Positions 54,804 to 64,000 of a stretch of 64,000 bases of DNA are shown in pieces. This stretch comes from Sulfuritalea hydrogenivorans sk43H. Lineage in GTDB: Bacteria; Pseudomonadota; Gammaproteobacteria; Burkholderiales; Rhodocyclaceae. The stretch is from contig NZ_AP012547.1 in the NCBI RefSeq assembly GCF_000828635.1, positions 2,542,001 to 2,606,000 of the forward strand. The letters run 5' to 3'. Under the pieces are notes generated by a model. That model saw only the letters and a program-made list of their open reading frames with translations, had not been told where the DNA came from and did not search any database. Made by a program: the position numbers and the translations under genes. How positions within the stretch are numbered: the first letter of the stretch is position 1; every line of letters starts with the position of its first letter.

Positions 54804-55355
54804 ATGGCCAGGATCCTGATTGCCGATGACGAACGGGTGGTGTTGTTCACGCTGGCCGAAGGCCTGCGCGAAGCCGGTTTCGACGTCATCGAGGCGCACG
54901 ACGGCTTGCAGGCGCTGGAGCTGTGCCGAAGCGAAGCGCCCGATCTGGCCCTGCTCGACATCCGCATGCCCGGCCTCGACGGACTGGAACTGGCGCGCCG
55001 CCTGCGTGACGAGACAAGCGTCCCCTTCCTGTTCTTTTCCGCCTATGGCGACGAGGCCATGGTGCGCCGCGCGGTGGAGATCGGCGCGCTGGGCTATCTG
55101 ATCAAGCCGCTGCTGGTGTCATCCATCGTACCGACGGTACGCACCGCGCTGGCCCGATCCAAGGACATCAGCGGCCTGCAGGGTGCCCTGGAGAGCAATC
55201 GCACCATTGCCACCGCGGTCGGCATGCTGATGCGCAGCGAAGGCATCGACCGGCAGGCCGCCTTCGAACGCCTGCGCCAGCGGGCGCGCACCCAGCGCCG
55301 CAAACTGGAGGAACTGGCACGCACGATCATCGACCAGAAACAGACACCGGCATAA
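54804..55355 (+). CDS. ANTAR-domain response regulator (RNA-binding antiterminator)
   Basis: 183 residues. Receiver domain with DDE at 8-10, phospho-Asp52 in LALLDIRMPG and Lys in YLIKPL. A C-terminal ANTAR domain (about 125-178) with IATAVGMLMRSEGIDRQAAFERLRQRAR has the three-helix pattern of NasR/AmiR/EutV, which bind paired hairpins in nascent RNA and prevent termination. ATG 54804 is preferred because it begins directly with the receiver strand; ATG 54774 would overlap the kinase. The likely phosphodonors are the two HisKA_2 kinases upstream, and the 337-base leader downstream is a candidate target. Confidence 0.92.
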   Translation: MARILIADDERVVLFTLAEGLREAGFDVIEAHDGLQALELCRSEAPDLALLDIRMPGLDGLELARRLRDETSVPFLFFSAYGDEAMVRRAVEIGALGYLIKPLLVSSIVPTVRTALARSKDISGLQGALESNRTIATAVGMLMRSEGIDRQAAFERLRQRARTQRRKLEELARTIIDQKQTPA

Positions 55356-55692
55356 AACCATAATTTGATTGCGGGATTCCTCTCCCGCGACCGCCCATCC
55401 ACAAATTGATGCACGGTATCAAACAATTGATCTTGCAAGTATTTGTCGACGTGCTAGGATGGTTTTCTGTCGAAAGACATAATACAAGCCGCCCCACGCC
55501 GGGCAGCTTGCAGCCGGGGCCCAAAAAACCGCCTCGCTTATGAAATCCGCGGTCACGCCGCAGCATGCGGCATGACAAATGGAACATGGAGCGAAGCATG
55601 CAAGGAGTCCCCGACCTCACTCTCTATCCTGAGTCGGTCACAAACCTCCCGCCACCCGCCGAGAGGCTGGCCGGCTGCATTTCGGGCAACCA
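55356..55692 (+). promoter_or_regulatory. 337-bp spacer with candidate promoter, TTGAT half-sites and a structured leader
   Basis: No gene is seen. TTGCAA (55433-55438) and an extended -10 TGCTAGGAT (TAGGAT 55455-55460) are 16 bases apart. Just upstream three TTGAT half-sites alternate in orientation (55406-55410, 55418-55422, 55427-55431), spaced 7 and 4. Their spacing does not fit an FNR box. Transcription from here would give a leader of about 225 bases containing a perfect hairpin (55557-55571) and several GC-rich imperfect stems, before the GGDEF/EAL gene. Confidence 0.5.
55557..55571 (+). other. Hairpin in the GGDEF/EAL leader
   Basis: GCCGCA-GCA-TGCGGC is a perfect six-base stem with a three-base loop, about 120 bases before the start codon. 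Not followed by a T-run, so not a terminator by itself. Confidence 0.45.
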
Positions 55693-58600
55693 ATGAGCCT
55701 GGCCCCGCGCCCGCTCCGCGGCAGCCGCTTCCTTGGCGAATGGCTGTTCCTGCTTGCCGCCCTGACGGCATTCGGCGGCTATATCGGTTATTCGCAATAC
55801 CAGGATTACCTCCAGATCGAAATCCAGGAGCGCGAGCGCCTGACGACTGAAGCCGCCGTGATCGAGAAGAACCTGGTGCCGCAGCTGCATTCGGCCAACC
55901 ATGCGCTGGAAACCATCCGCGACGACCTTTCGCACTGGCGGATGGAGAAAGACGGGCAGTGGCGAACCAATCGGCGGCTGCAAGTCTTCGCCGACATCCT
56001 GCCCGGCATGCGGGTCCTGCTGGTGGTCGACGCGGACGGCCGGATAACGGCTTCCAACAATGCAACCCTGGTCGGGGCCAGCCTTGCCCACCGGGAATGG
56101 TTCCAGCTCGCCGCCAGGAACAATGCTCCGCAAACGCTTTACCTGATCCCGCCGATCAAATCCCTGATCGATACCTATGTCATGGCGCTGGCGCGCTCGG
56201 TGGCCCGGCCGAACGGAGAATTCGGCGGGGTCGTTTATGCCTCCTTCGATCCGGATTTCGCCCGGACCCAGCTCGACTCGGTGCTCTACACCCCCGACGC
56301 ATGGGCTGCCCTCGCCCATGGCGACGGCAAGCTGTTCATGATGGCGCCGGAAAAGAAACACCTGGCCGGCACCGATCTGGCGACGCCCGGCAGCCTGTTT
56401 ACCCGCCATCGCGACAGCGGCCAAAAGACGAATGTGTACACCGATCGTGTCGCCGCGACGGGCGAACAACGCATGATTGCCCAGCGCACGATCCACCCCG
56501 ACGACTTGTTCATGGACAAACCGCTGGTGGTTGCCGTTTCGCGCGATCCACGAACCATTTTTGCGTCCTGGCAGCGGGCCACCACCCTGCACGCCCTGTT
56601 GTTCGGGATAGTGGCGGTGGTGGCCGTCCTCAGCCTGGGCTTCTATCAGCGGCGGCAGCGCGGCCTCCAGGACATTGCCGACCGCCACGAACAGGCGCTG
56701 CAAGCCAGCGCTGACCGCCTGAACGAAGCGCAGCGCATCGCCCAGGTCGGCAACTGGACACTGGACCTGGTCAGCGGCGAACTGACCTGGTCGGATCAGG
56801 TATTCCGTTTGTTCGAGATCGATCCGGCCCGGTTCGGTGCCACCTACGACGCCTTCCTCAATGCCATCCATCCCGACGATCGCGAAGCAGTGCATCAGGC
56901 CTATGCCGAATCGCTCGTAACCCGGCAGCCATACGAGGTCACCCACCGGCTGCGCATGAATGACGGGCGCATCAAGTGGGTGCATGAGAAATGCCTGTCC
57001 GAATTCGACGCGACAGGCAAGCCCTTGCGTTCCCTGGGCACGGTACAGGACATCACCGACGGCAAGCTGGCCGAGATCGAACTGCGCATCGCCGCGGCGG
57101 CCTTCGACTCGCAGGAAGCCATGATGGTCACCGATGCCAACAGCGTGATCCTGCGGGTCAATCGGGCCTTCGTCCAGATCACCGGCTATACGCCCGCGGA
57201 AGCCGTGGGCCAGACACCCCGCCTGCTCCAGTCAGGACGCCATGACAAGACGTTCTATCGCGAAATGTGGGAAGCCATCAACCGAACCGGCACCTGGCAG
57301 GGTGAAGTCTGGGACCGGCGCAAGGATGGCACGGTATATCCGAAATGGCTCACCATCTCGGCGGTAAAGGATGACAGCGGCACCGTGACCCATTACATCG
57401 GTTCGCACTACGACATCACCGAACGCAAGATCGCCGAAGAAAAGATCAGGCAACTGGCCTTCTTCGACCAGTTGACCGGCCTGCCCAACCGGACACTCCT
57501 CATGGATCGCCTGCGGCAGACCATGGCCGCCAGCTCGCGCAGCGGCGGCCATGGCGCCCTGCTGTTCATCGATCTGGACAACTTCAAGATGCTCAACGAC
57601 ACGCTGGGCCACGACAAGGGCGACCTGCTGCTGAAACAGGTTGCCCAGCGCCTGAAGCTGTGCGTGCGGGAGGGTGACACGGTCGCCCACCTGAGCGGCG
57701 ACGAATTCGTCGTGGTGCTGGCCGGGCTGGACGCCGACAGCGCCGACGCGGCGGCGGATATCGAGGCCATCGTGGAAAAGATCCTTGCCTCGCTCAACCA
57801 GGACTACCTGCTCGCCGATGTCGTTCATCACAGCACCGCGAGCATCGGCATCACGCTGTTCATGGGCGATCCGACCAGCATCGACGAACTGATGAAGCAG
57901 GCCGATCTGGCCATGTACAAGTCGAAGGAAGCCGGACGCAACACATGGCATTTCTTCGACCCTGGCATGGAATCCGCCGTAAAGGAACGTGCGGCGCTGG
58001 AAGACGATCTGCGGCTGGCCTTGCAGGAACAGCAGTTCGTGCTCCACTTCCAGGCCCAGGTGGTGGGAGAGCGCCTGACCGGCGCCGAAGTCCTGGTGCG
58101 CTGGCAGCACCCGCAACGCGGCATGGTGCCGCCGGGCGAATTCATTCCCCTGGCCGAAGACACCGGCCTGATCCTGCCGCTCGGCGAATGGGTGCTCGAC
58201 GCCGCCTGCCGCCAGCTGGCGCGCTGGGCCACCCAACCGGAACTGGCCCATCTCACGCTCGCGGTCAACGTCAGCGCGCACCAGTTCGGCCAGGTCGATT
58301 TTGTCGACCAGGTGCTGGCCGTGCTGAAGAACACCGGTGCCAATCCGCGGTTCTTGAAGCTGGAACTGACCGAAAGCCTGCTGGTCGACAACGTGCAGGA
58401 CATCATCGGAAAAATGTTCGCGCTGAAGGCCAGGGGCGTGGGCTTCGCGCTGGACGACTTCGGCACCGGCTATTCCTCGCTGTCCTACCTGAAGCGGCTG
58501 CCGCTCGACCAGTTGAAGATCGACCAGTCCTTTGTGCGCGACATCCTGGTTGACCCCAACGATGCGGCAATTGCCCGCACCATCGTGGCGCTGGCCGAAA

Positions 58601-58758
58601 GCCTCGGGCTCGGCGTGATCGCCGAGGGCGTGGAAACGGAAACACAACGCGAGTTCCTGGCCAAATCCGGCTGTCATGCCTTCCAGGGCTACCTCTACAG
58701 CAAGCCCGTGCCGCTCGACAAATTCGAGGAGCTCATGACCGCCGAGGCAGTGGCGTGA
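55693..58758 (+). CDS. Membrane Cache-PAS-PAS-GGDEF-EAL protein
   Basis: 1021 residues. TM1 about 13-32, Cache-like sensor (about 40-290), TM2 about 300-318, two PAS domains (about 335-585), GGDEF domain with SGDEF at the active site (about 669) and EAL domain whose signature reads EVLVRW (about 799). The substrate-binding NVSAHQF, ELTES, DDFGTG, LKIDQSFV and EGVETE motifs are intact, so phosphodiesterase activity is likely. SGDEF in place of GGDEF is often still active or GTP-binding. Its second PAS closely matches one in the next protein. The stop overlaps the next start (GTGA). Confidence 0.93.
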   Translation: MSLAPRPLRGSRFLGEWLFLLAALTAFGGYIGYSQYQDYLQIEIQERERLTTEAAVIEKNLVPQLHSANHALETIRDDLSHWRMEKDGQWRTNRRLQVFADILPGMRVLLVVDADGRITASNNATLVGASLAHREWFQLAARNNAPQTLYLIPPIKSLIDTYVMALARSVARPNGEFGGVVYASFDPDFARTQLDSVLYTPDAWAALAHGDGKLFMMAPEKKHLAGTDLATPGSLFTRHRDSGQKTNVYTDRVAATGEQRMIAQRTIHPDDLFMDKPLVVAVSRDPRTIFASWQRATTLHALLFGIVAVVAVLSLGFYQRRQRGLQDIADRHEQALQASADRLNEAQRIAQVGNWTLDLVSGELTWSDQVFRLFEIDPARFGATYDAFLNAIHPDDREAVHQAYAESLVTRQPYEVTHRLRMNDGRIKWVHEKCLSEFDATGKPLRSLGTVQDITDGKLAEIELRIAAAAFDSQEAMMVTDANSVILRVNRAFVQITGYTPAEAVGQTPRLLQSGRHDKTFYREMWEAINRTGTWQGEVWDRRKDGTVYPKWLTISAVKDDSGTVTHYIGSHYDITERKIAEEKIRQLAFFDQLTGLPNRTLLMDRLRQTMAASSRSGGHGALLFIDLDNFKMLNDTLGHDKGDLLLKQVAQRLKLCVREGDTVAHLSGDEFVVVLAGLDADSADAAADIEAIVEKILASLNQDYLLADVVHHSTASIGITLFMGDPTSIDELMKQADLAMYKSKEAGRNTWHFFDPGMESAVKERAALEDDLRLALQEQQFVLHFQAQVVGERLTGAEVLVRWQHPQRGMVPPGEFIPLAEDTGLILPLGEWVLDAACRQLARWATQPELAHLTLAVNVSAHQFGQVDFVDQVLAVLKNTGANPRFLKLELTESLLVDNVQDIIGKMFALKARGVGFALDDFGTGYSSLSYLKRLPLDQLKIDQSFVRDILVDPNDAAIARTIVALAESLGLGVIAEGVETETQREFLAKSGCHAFQGYLYSKPVPLDKFEELMTAEAVA

Positions 58759-61700
58759 CTGAACAGCCGACAGTCGGCGCCGGCGATACGGCGACAGTCC
58801 GAACGGGTATGCACTTCGCCAGGCAGGACGGCAAGTTCCAGCCCAATCGGCGGCATCTGCTCGTGGCGCTGCCCGCCTTGCTGGTGCTGGTCACCCTGGC
58901 AATCGTCAAGATCTATGTGCCGCAAATCGAGCGCGATGCCTACACCAGCCTGGAGATCGCCGCCCGGCTCAAGAGCCAGCAGGTGGAGGCCTGGCTTGCC
59001 GAACGACACAACGACGGCAGGGTGCTGGCATCCGACACGGAACTGATCGAGCGTGTCGCCGCCATTCAGCACCGCCATGATCCGGCAATGAAGGAGTTGA
59101 TCCTCAAACGGCTGATGATAGTCAGCAGCGGCTACGGCTATTCCACCGCCGTGGTGCTTGACCCGACCGGGAAGGAATTGCTGACGGCAGGTGGCGCCCA
59201 CGAAATTTCGGAACAAACCAGGGCGCTGCTGCCAAAGGCCTTTGCCACCGACGAGATTGCCCGCAGCGCCTTCTATCTGGATGCCAACGACGGCCAGGCG
59301 GCGCTCAACTTCGTTGTCCCCTTGCAGCACATTGTCGCCGGCAAGCGCCAGGCGGTCGGCGCGCTGGTGCTGCATGCCGAACCCGGCGAGTCGATGTTCC
59401 CGATGATCCTGGGCTGGCCGTCGGCCAGCCGCAGCGGCGAAACCCTGCTGGTGAAGGGCGTCGGCGACTCGGTCATCTATCTCAACCAGCTCCGGCACAC
59501 CAGCGCCCCGGCGATGACGATCAGGCAGAACCGGGCCGACCCCACGCTGCCCTCCGCCCAGGCGGTTCATACCGGCAAGGCCGGCGCATCGCGCGGCAAG
59601 GATTATCGCGGCGTGGACGTACTGGCGGTTTATCGCCCGATCGCCGGCACCAGCTGGCACCTGATCGCCAAGATCGACTACGACGAAATCATGGAACCGC
59701 TGTGGCGACTGGTGATCTGGGTCGGCCTGGTGGCGCTGGCCGCGGCGTTGGCCATCGGCTTGATGCTGCGCCGGCTCTGGTCGCAACAGCAAAGCATGCG
59801 GGAACTGGCCGCACAGGCCAAACTGACGGAAAGCCTGCGCCAACGGGAAGAGCGTTTCCGCGCCATCACGGAAACGGCCTACGATGCGATCGTCACTGCG
59901 GATACCGGGGGCAACATCACCAGCTGGAACGCTTCGGCCGCTCGGATATTCGGCTTTGACAAGGCCGAGATCATCGGCCAGCCGCTGACGCGGATCATTC
60001 CGCCGCGCTTCCAGCAGGCCGCCATGGCCGGCTTTCAGCGCCTGATGAACGGCGACCCGGACCACCTCGATGGCGGCGTCGTGGAATTGACCGGACAGCG
60101 CCGGGACGGCAGCGAGTTTCTCCTCGAACGCTCGGTGGCGCTGTGGCAAACCGAGGATGGCCGCTTCTTCACCTGCACCATGCGCGACATCACCGAGCGC
60201 AAGAAGGCGGACGAAGCGCTGCGCATCGCCGCTGCCGCCTTCGAGTCGCACGAAGGCATTGTGGTGACCGATGCCGACGACGTGATCCTGCGGATCAACC
60301 AGGCCTTTACCACCATCACCGGCTACCCCGAAGCGGAAGCCGTCGGCAGGAGAATGAACTTCCTCAAGTCGGATCGCCATGAACCGGATTTCTACGCGGA
60401 GATGTGGCAGGAAATCCTGGCGCACGAAACCTGGCAGGGCGAAATCTGGAACCGGAACAGGGACGGCACGATCCATCCCCACTGGCTGACCATCTCGGCG
60501 GTCAGGGATGGCGATGGTCGAATCACCCATTATGTCGGCGCCTATACCGACATCACCGAGCGCAAGGAAGCCCTGCAGGCGCTGGAAGCCAGCCGGAATT
60601 TCAACGAGCAGATCGTCTCCGCGTCGCCGATCGGCATCCTGACTTATGACGCAACGGGGCAGTGCCTGACGGCAAATGCCAATGCCGCCGATCAGTTGGG
60701 AGCAACGCGCGAGCAATTGCTCGGACAGGACTTCCGGAAAATCGAGTCATGGAAGAGTTCCGGCCTTCTGGCCTGTGCCGAGAAGGCGCTGGCCACCGAC
60801 GAGCATGCGCAGATCGAGGCCCATTTCGTCACCAGTTTCGGCAAGGAAATATGGCAGCACGCGATTTTTTCCCGCTTCTCGGCGAACGGGCGCATGAACC
60901 TCCTGCTGATGATCACCGACATTTCCCGACGCAAGCAGCAGGAAGAAAAAACCCGCCAGCTTCTGGCGCAAAACGAAACCATCCTCGGCAACGCCCTGGT
61001 CGGCATCGTCTATCTCAAGCAACGCCGCATCGTTTCCTGCAACCGCCGGATCGAGGAACTGTTTCAATACGAACCGGGCGAACTGCTCGGCCAATCGAGC
61101 GAGCTGTTCTACGACTCCCAGGAAACCTATGATCGACTAGGAAGAATCGCCTACGACGCGGTGGCGGAAGGCCAGAACTACAGTACCGAGGTCATGTTGC
61201 GGCACAAGGACGGCAGCCTGTTCTGGGGCGCGCTGAGCGGCCGCGCCATCGATCCCGCGCATCCGAACGACGGCAGCATCTGGGTATACGCCGACATTTC
61301 CGAACGCCGGCGCGCGGAGGAGGAAACCGGCAAGCTGCGGCAGGCGGTGGAACAGAGCCAGGTTTCGATCGTCATCACCAACCGCTACGGCGTCATCGAG
61401 TACGTGAACCCGAGCTTCACCCGGATTACCGGCTACACCCGTGAGGAAACGGTCGGCCGGACCCCGAGCATTGTGAAATCCGCGGAGACACCCCGTGCAA
61501 TACATGAAGACCTCTGGAACACCATACTTGCCGGCAGGATCTGGCGCGGCATCCTGCGCAACCGCTGCAAGAACGGCAGTCTGATCTGGGAAGAAACATC
61601 GATCTCGCCGATCTTCAACGAAGACGGCGAAATCAGCCATTTCGTCGCGGTCAAGGAGGATGTGACCGAGCGCAAGCGGATCGAACGGCAGCTCGAAGAG

Positions 61701-63566
61701 CACCAGGCCAACCTGGAAGGCCTTGTCCTGCAGCGTACCGCCGAGTTGAACGAAGCCCTCGCCGCGGCAAAACGGGCGGACCAGTCGAAGGATGAATTCC
61801 TCGCCAACATCACCCACGAACTGCGCACGCCGCTCTCCGCCGTAATCGGCTTTTCAAACCTGGCGCGGCCGTTTGCCACCGATGCGCGGCAGCGCGAGTA
61901 TCTGGACAAGGTCAATAGCGCCGGCAAAACGCTGGCCGGCATCATCGACGACCTGCTCGACCTGTCGAAGATCGTCGCCGGACGCATGGAGTTCGAAGTC
62001 AAGCCCTTCAGCCTGCGGCAACTGGTCGTGCGCAGCCACTCGGTGACCAGCTACCGGGCGCAGGAAAAGGGGCTGGCGCTGATCGAGCAGATCGATCCGG
62101 AGGTTCCCGACGTTCTGGTGGGCGACAGCCTGCGCGTGGAGCAGATCCTGCTGAACCTGCTCTCGAACGCCGTGAAATTCACCACCACCGGCCGGGTGGA
62201 ACTGCGCATCGGCATTCATGATCGCGAAGCGAAGCGCCTGTGCCTGAACATCGAAGTGGAGGACACCGGGATCGGCATGAGCGAAGAGGGAATCGCCCTG
62301 CTGTTCAAACCCTTCTCGCAGACCGACGCCTCGATGACGCGCAAATATGGCGGCACCGGCCTCGGCCTGGCGATCTGCAAGCGCCTGGCCGAAATGATGG
62401 ACGGCGACATCGGCGTCACCAGCCGCGAGGGCAGCGGCACGACCTTCCGGGTCAGGCTCTGGCTCGGCCTGGATGAAACCGGCGCGTTGCCGATCGAAAC
62501 GGAGCAACCGGAGGAGTCGACGCAGATACGTTACCGGGATGTGCGGGTGCTGGTGGTGGATGACCAGCCGTTCAACCGCGACGTGGTCGAAGGACTGCTC
62601 GCCGCGGTCGGCGTCACTCCGCATCTGGCGGACAACGGCCAGGAAGCGCTCGACATGCTGTCCCTGGGCACGGACAGCTTCGATCTGGTGCTGATGGATA
62701 TCCAGATGCCGGTGATGGACGGCCTCACGGCGACCCGGGTGATCCGCAAGCTGGAAGGCTTTGCGCAGCTGCCGATCATCGCCATGACGGCGCATACGAT
62801 GGCGCACGAAAAGGAGAAAAGCGCCGATGCCGGCATGAACGACCATATCGGCAAACCCTTCGACGAATCCGGCTTCTACCAGATGCTGGCGAAATGGATT
62901 CCGCGCCACAAGCACTATCTGCCGGCCGTCGCGGAACCCCGCCCGGCTTCGACCAACGGAATGCCGCTGCTGGCCGGCGTCGATACCCGTGCCGGACTGG
63001 CGCTGCTGCTCGGCGACGAGACGCGCTATCGGCACTGGCTGGGCGACTTTGTCGCCGAGGCCCCCGCCGCCATGAAGCAGATACGGCTGGCGCTCGCCGC
63101 CGGCACGCCGGAGGCGGCCAGCATGACGGCGCATACCCTGAAGGGACGCATGGGCCTGCTCGGCATGAAGACCCTGCATGCCGTCGCCTCGGCCCTCGAA
63201 ACGGCCATAGACAACGCCTCGCCGGCGAGCGAACTGCTGCTCGACCTGGAACGCGGCGTCGCCGCCATGTGCGCCGAAATTCAGCAAGGGCTCGGCCCCG
63301 TCACCCCGCCGGAAACCGCTGCCGAAGCCTTGCCCGGGGAACTGCCGCCCGGAACGCCGCCGGCTTCCGTGACCCGCCTGATCGAACGCTTGCAGGCCGG
63401 CGACAGCGATTGCGACCTGCTGGTCCGGGACTGTCTCGCCGAACTCAAGGACACGGCCTGGGTGCCGTGCCTGCACCACGTACTGATCCATATCCAGAAC
63501 TTTGACTTTGACGCCGCCATCGCCCTGCTTTCCGGCAAGCGGCAGGCGCGGAACAAGGGGGGCTGA
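58755..63566 (+). CDS. Large membrane hybrid histidine kinase (five PAS, HisKA, HATPase, REC, HPT)
   Basis: 1603 residues. TM1 about 33-55, extracytoplasmic sensor (about 60-310), TM2 about 315-338, five PAS domains (about 365-985), coiled coil, HisKA with His in THELRTPLS (about 1020), HATPase (NLLSNAVKF; GTGLGLAI), REC with Asp in VLMDIQMPVMDG (about 1314) and HPT with His in AHTLKGRMGLLG (about 1460). The GTG start gives residues 6-13 TVGAGDTA from the 24-bp repeat. An ATG at 58809 (MHFARQDGK) is the alternative start and would leave the repeat untranslated. It likely phosphorylates the regulator at 63570. Confidence 0.92.
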   Translation: MTEQPTVGAGDTATVRTGMHFARQDGKFQPNRRHLLVALPALLVLVTLAIVKIYVPQIERDAYTSLEIAARLKSQQVEAWLAERHNDGRVLASDTELIERVAAIQHRHDPAMKELILKRLMIVSSGYGYSTAVVLDPTGKELLTAGGAHEISEQTRALLPKAFATDEIARSAFYLDANDGQAALNFVVPLQHIVAGKRQAVGALVLHAEPGESMFPMILGWPSASRSGETLLVKGVGDSVIYLNQLRHTSAPAMTIRQNRADPTLPSAQAVHTGKAGASRGKDYRGVDVLAVYRPIAGTSWHLIAKIDYDEIMEPLWRLVIWVGLVALAAALAIGLMLRRLWSQQQSMRELAAQAKLTESLRQREERFRAITETAYDAIVTADTGGNITSWNASAARIFGFDKAEIIGQPLTRIIPPRFQQAAMAGFQRLMNGDPDHLDGGVVELTGQRRDGSEFLLERSVALWQTEDGRFFTCTMRDITERKKADEALRIAAAAFESHEGIVVTDADDVILRINQAFTTITGYPEAEAVGRRMNFLKSDRHEPDFYAEMWQEILAHETWQGEIWNRNRDGTIHPHWLTISAVRDGDGRITHYVGAYTDITERKEALQALEASRNFNEQIVSASPIGILTYDATGQCLTANANAADQLGATREQLLGQDFRKIESWKSSGLLACAEKALATDEHAQIEAHFVTSFGKEIWQHAIFSRFSANGRMNLLLMITDISRRKQQEEKTRQLLAQNETILGNALVGIVYLKQRRIVSCNRRIEELFQYEPGELLGQSSELFYDSQETYDRLGRIAYDAVAEGQNYSTEVMLRHKDGSLFWGALSGRAIDPAHPNDGSIWVYADISERRRAEEETGKLRQAVEQSQVSIVITNRYGVIEYVNPSFTRITGYTREETVGRTPSIVKSAETPRAIHEDLWNTILAGRIWRGILRNRCKNGSLIWEETSISPIFNEDGEISHFVAVKEDVTERKRIERQLEEHQANLEGLVLQRTAELNEALAAAKRADQSKDEFLANITHELRTPLSAVIGFSNLARPFATDARQREYLDKVNSAGKTLAGIIDDLLDLSKIVAGRMEFEVKPFSLRQLVVRSHSVTSYRAQEKGLALIEQIDPEVPDVLVGDSLRVEQILLNLLSNAVKFTTTGRVELRIGIHDREAKRLCLNIEVEDTGIGMSEEGIALLFKPFSQTDASMTRKYGGTGLGLAICKRLAEMMDGDIGVTSREGSGTTFRVRLWLGLDETGALPIETEQPEESTQIRYRDVRVLVVDDQPFNRDVVEGLLAAVGVTPHLADNGQEALDMLSLGTDSFDLVLMDIQMPVMDGLTATRVIRKLEGFAQLPIIAMTAHTMAHEKEKSADAGMNDHIGKPFDESGFYQMLAKWIPRHKHYLPAVAEPRPASTNGMPLLAGVDTRAGLALLLGDETRYRHWLGDFVAEAPAAMKQIRLALAAGTPEAASMTAHTLKGRMGLLGMKTLHAVASALETAIDNASPASELLLDLERGVAAMCAEIQQGLGPVTPPETAAEALPGELPPGTPPASVTRLIERLQAGDSDCDLLVRDCLAELKDTAWVPCLHHVLIHIQNFDFDAAIALLSGKRQARNKGG
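58771..58794 (+). repeat. 24-bp VGAG repeat, at the 5' end of the hybrid kinase gene
   Basis: Reads CAGTCGGCGCCGGCG, AT, ACGGCGA. V-G-A-G-D-T-A in frame if the GTG start is used. Confidence 0.85.
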
Positions 63567-63569
63567 CCC

Positions 63570-64000
63570 ATGGACAAACTGATACTGCTGGTCGATGACG
63601 ATCCCGCCGTGCTGGCAATCCTCAAGGAAAGCCTGCGGCCGCATTACCAGATCCGTATCGCCACCAACGGCCGGAAAGCGCTGGAACTGGCGCACCTGCA
63701 ACCGCTGCCGGACCTGATCCTGCTCGACGTCAAGCTGCCCGACATGCACGGCTACGACGTCTGCACCCGGCTCAAGCAGGATCCGTTGACGGCAGCCATT
63801 CCGGTGATGTTCCTGTCCAGTCATTCCGATGTGGGCCACATCACCCACGGTCTCGAACTCGGCGCCGTGGATTACGTCAGCAAGCCGGTCGCGCCGCCGA
63901 TCCTGCTGGCTCGCGTCCGCACCCATCTGCGCCTGCGCGAAGCGGGCGACCTGCTGCGCGACCAGAATGTGCATCTGGAAAGCCTGGTCAGCAAGCGTAC
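63570..64000 (+). CDS. Response regulator, probably REC-HD-GYP (3' truncated by window end)
   Basis: 143 codons are present. Receiver domain with DDD at 9-11, phospho-Asp in LILLDVKLPDMHG (about 53) and Lys in YVSKPVAPP. The following linker VRTHLRLREAGDLLRDQNVHLESLVSKRT is the coiled linker that in many regulators joins a receiver to an HD-GYP phosphodiesterase domain, but the output domain lies outside the window. Four bases after the hybrid kinase, so the likely phospho-target of it. Confidence 0.88.
   Translation, partial: MDKLILLVDDDPAVLAILKESLRPHYQIRIATNGRKALELAHLQPLPDLILLDVKLPDMHGYDVCTRLKQDPLTAAIPVMFLSSHSDVGHITHGLELGAVDYVSKPVAPPILLARVRTHLRLREAGDLLRDQNVHLESLVSKR

Noticed and set aside
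55418-55431. ATCAA-ACAA-TTGAT upstream of the GGDEF/EAL gene as an FNR site
   Set aside because: The half-sites are everted relative to the FNR consensus, and the TTGAT/ATCAA pair in proper orientation is seven bases apart.

Overview
The window reads as a chromosomal segment of a GC-rich betaproteobacterium, most likely a Rhodocyclales-type organism. The reasons are the tRNA-Leu/tig/clpP/clpX order, a hopanoid hpnCDE cluster, a PHA phasin, FNR/Anr-type boxes with class II spacing, an NrfD/FeS/multihaem cytochrome module and a very rich c-di-GMP and histidine-kinase complement. Species assignment is inference. No rRNA, CRISPR array, intact insertion sequence or prophage was seen.

Layout. 1-2265 (minus): clpX (partial), clpP, tig and tRNA-Leu(UAG). 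2432-5544 (plus): hpnC-hpnD-hpnE for squalene synthesis. 5654-8055: divergent ybbA/tesA and the tRNA 2-selenouridine synthase selU. 8042-10803 (minus): a LytS/LytTR-type two-component pair, a 2TM protein and a methyltransferase. 10848-19577 (plus): two class III nucleotide cyclases bracketing a Pat-type protein acetyltransferase and tag, then an AMP-forming acyl-CoA ligase that carries a Pat-type target motif. 19564-22281: MFS transporter, a repetitive periplasmic protein and a Doc/AbrB toxin-antitoxin pair. 22278-29850: clpB with a sigma32 promoter, divergent from a hybrid kinase/GGDEF pair. 29869-33940: DUF1304-like protein, phasin, CZB protein and the moaE/moaD/moeA/mobB molybdopterin genes. 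34077-37323: ATP-grasp-like protein and a DinG/YoaA helicase. 37369-38527: a decayed low-GC HEPN gene between two repeats, then a RelE/RHH pair. 38661-42803: an FNR-box-preceded FeS/NrfD/cytochrome c operon ending in a degenerate hemerythrin. 42819-47810: HDOD operon with a secretin-like protein, metY and pgm. 47988-64000 (plus): an almost uninterrupted signalling run of CheB/CheR-PAS, two HisKA_2 kinases, an ANTAR regulator, a GGDEF/EAL protein, a 1603-residue hybrid kinase and a truncated response regulator.

The most unusual signal is a dispersed 24-bp repeat (core GTCGGCGCTGGCG, two variable bases, ACGGCG). It occurs at least a dozen times, roughly once per 5 kb. Most copies lie inside genes, on the sense strand and in a single reading frame, and encode a V-G-A-G-x-T-A peptide in unrelated proteins (ClpB, Tag, MFS, kinases, secretin-like, acyl-CoA ligase; degenerate in MoaE). 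Relative to E. coli Tag as recalled, the copy adds exactly eight residues. Two direct intergenic copies bracket a low-GC HEPN pseudogene, and one degenerate copy is embedded in a palindrome-rich spacer after hpnE. A second, unrelated dispersed element with CCGCAGAT inverted ends occurs twice in spacers.
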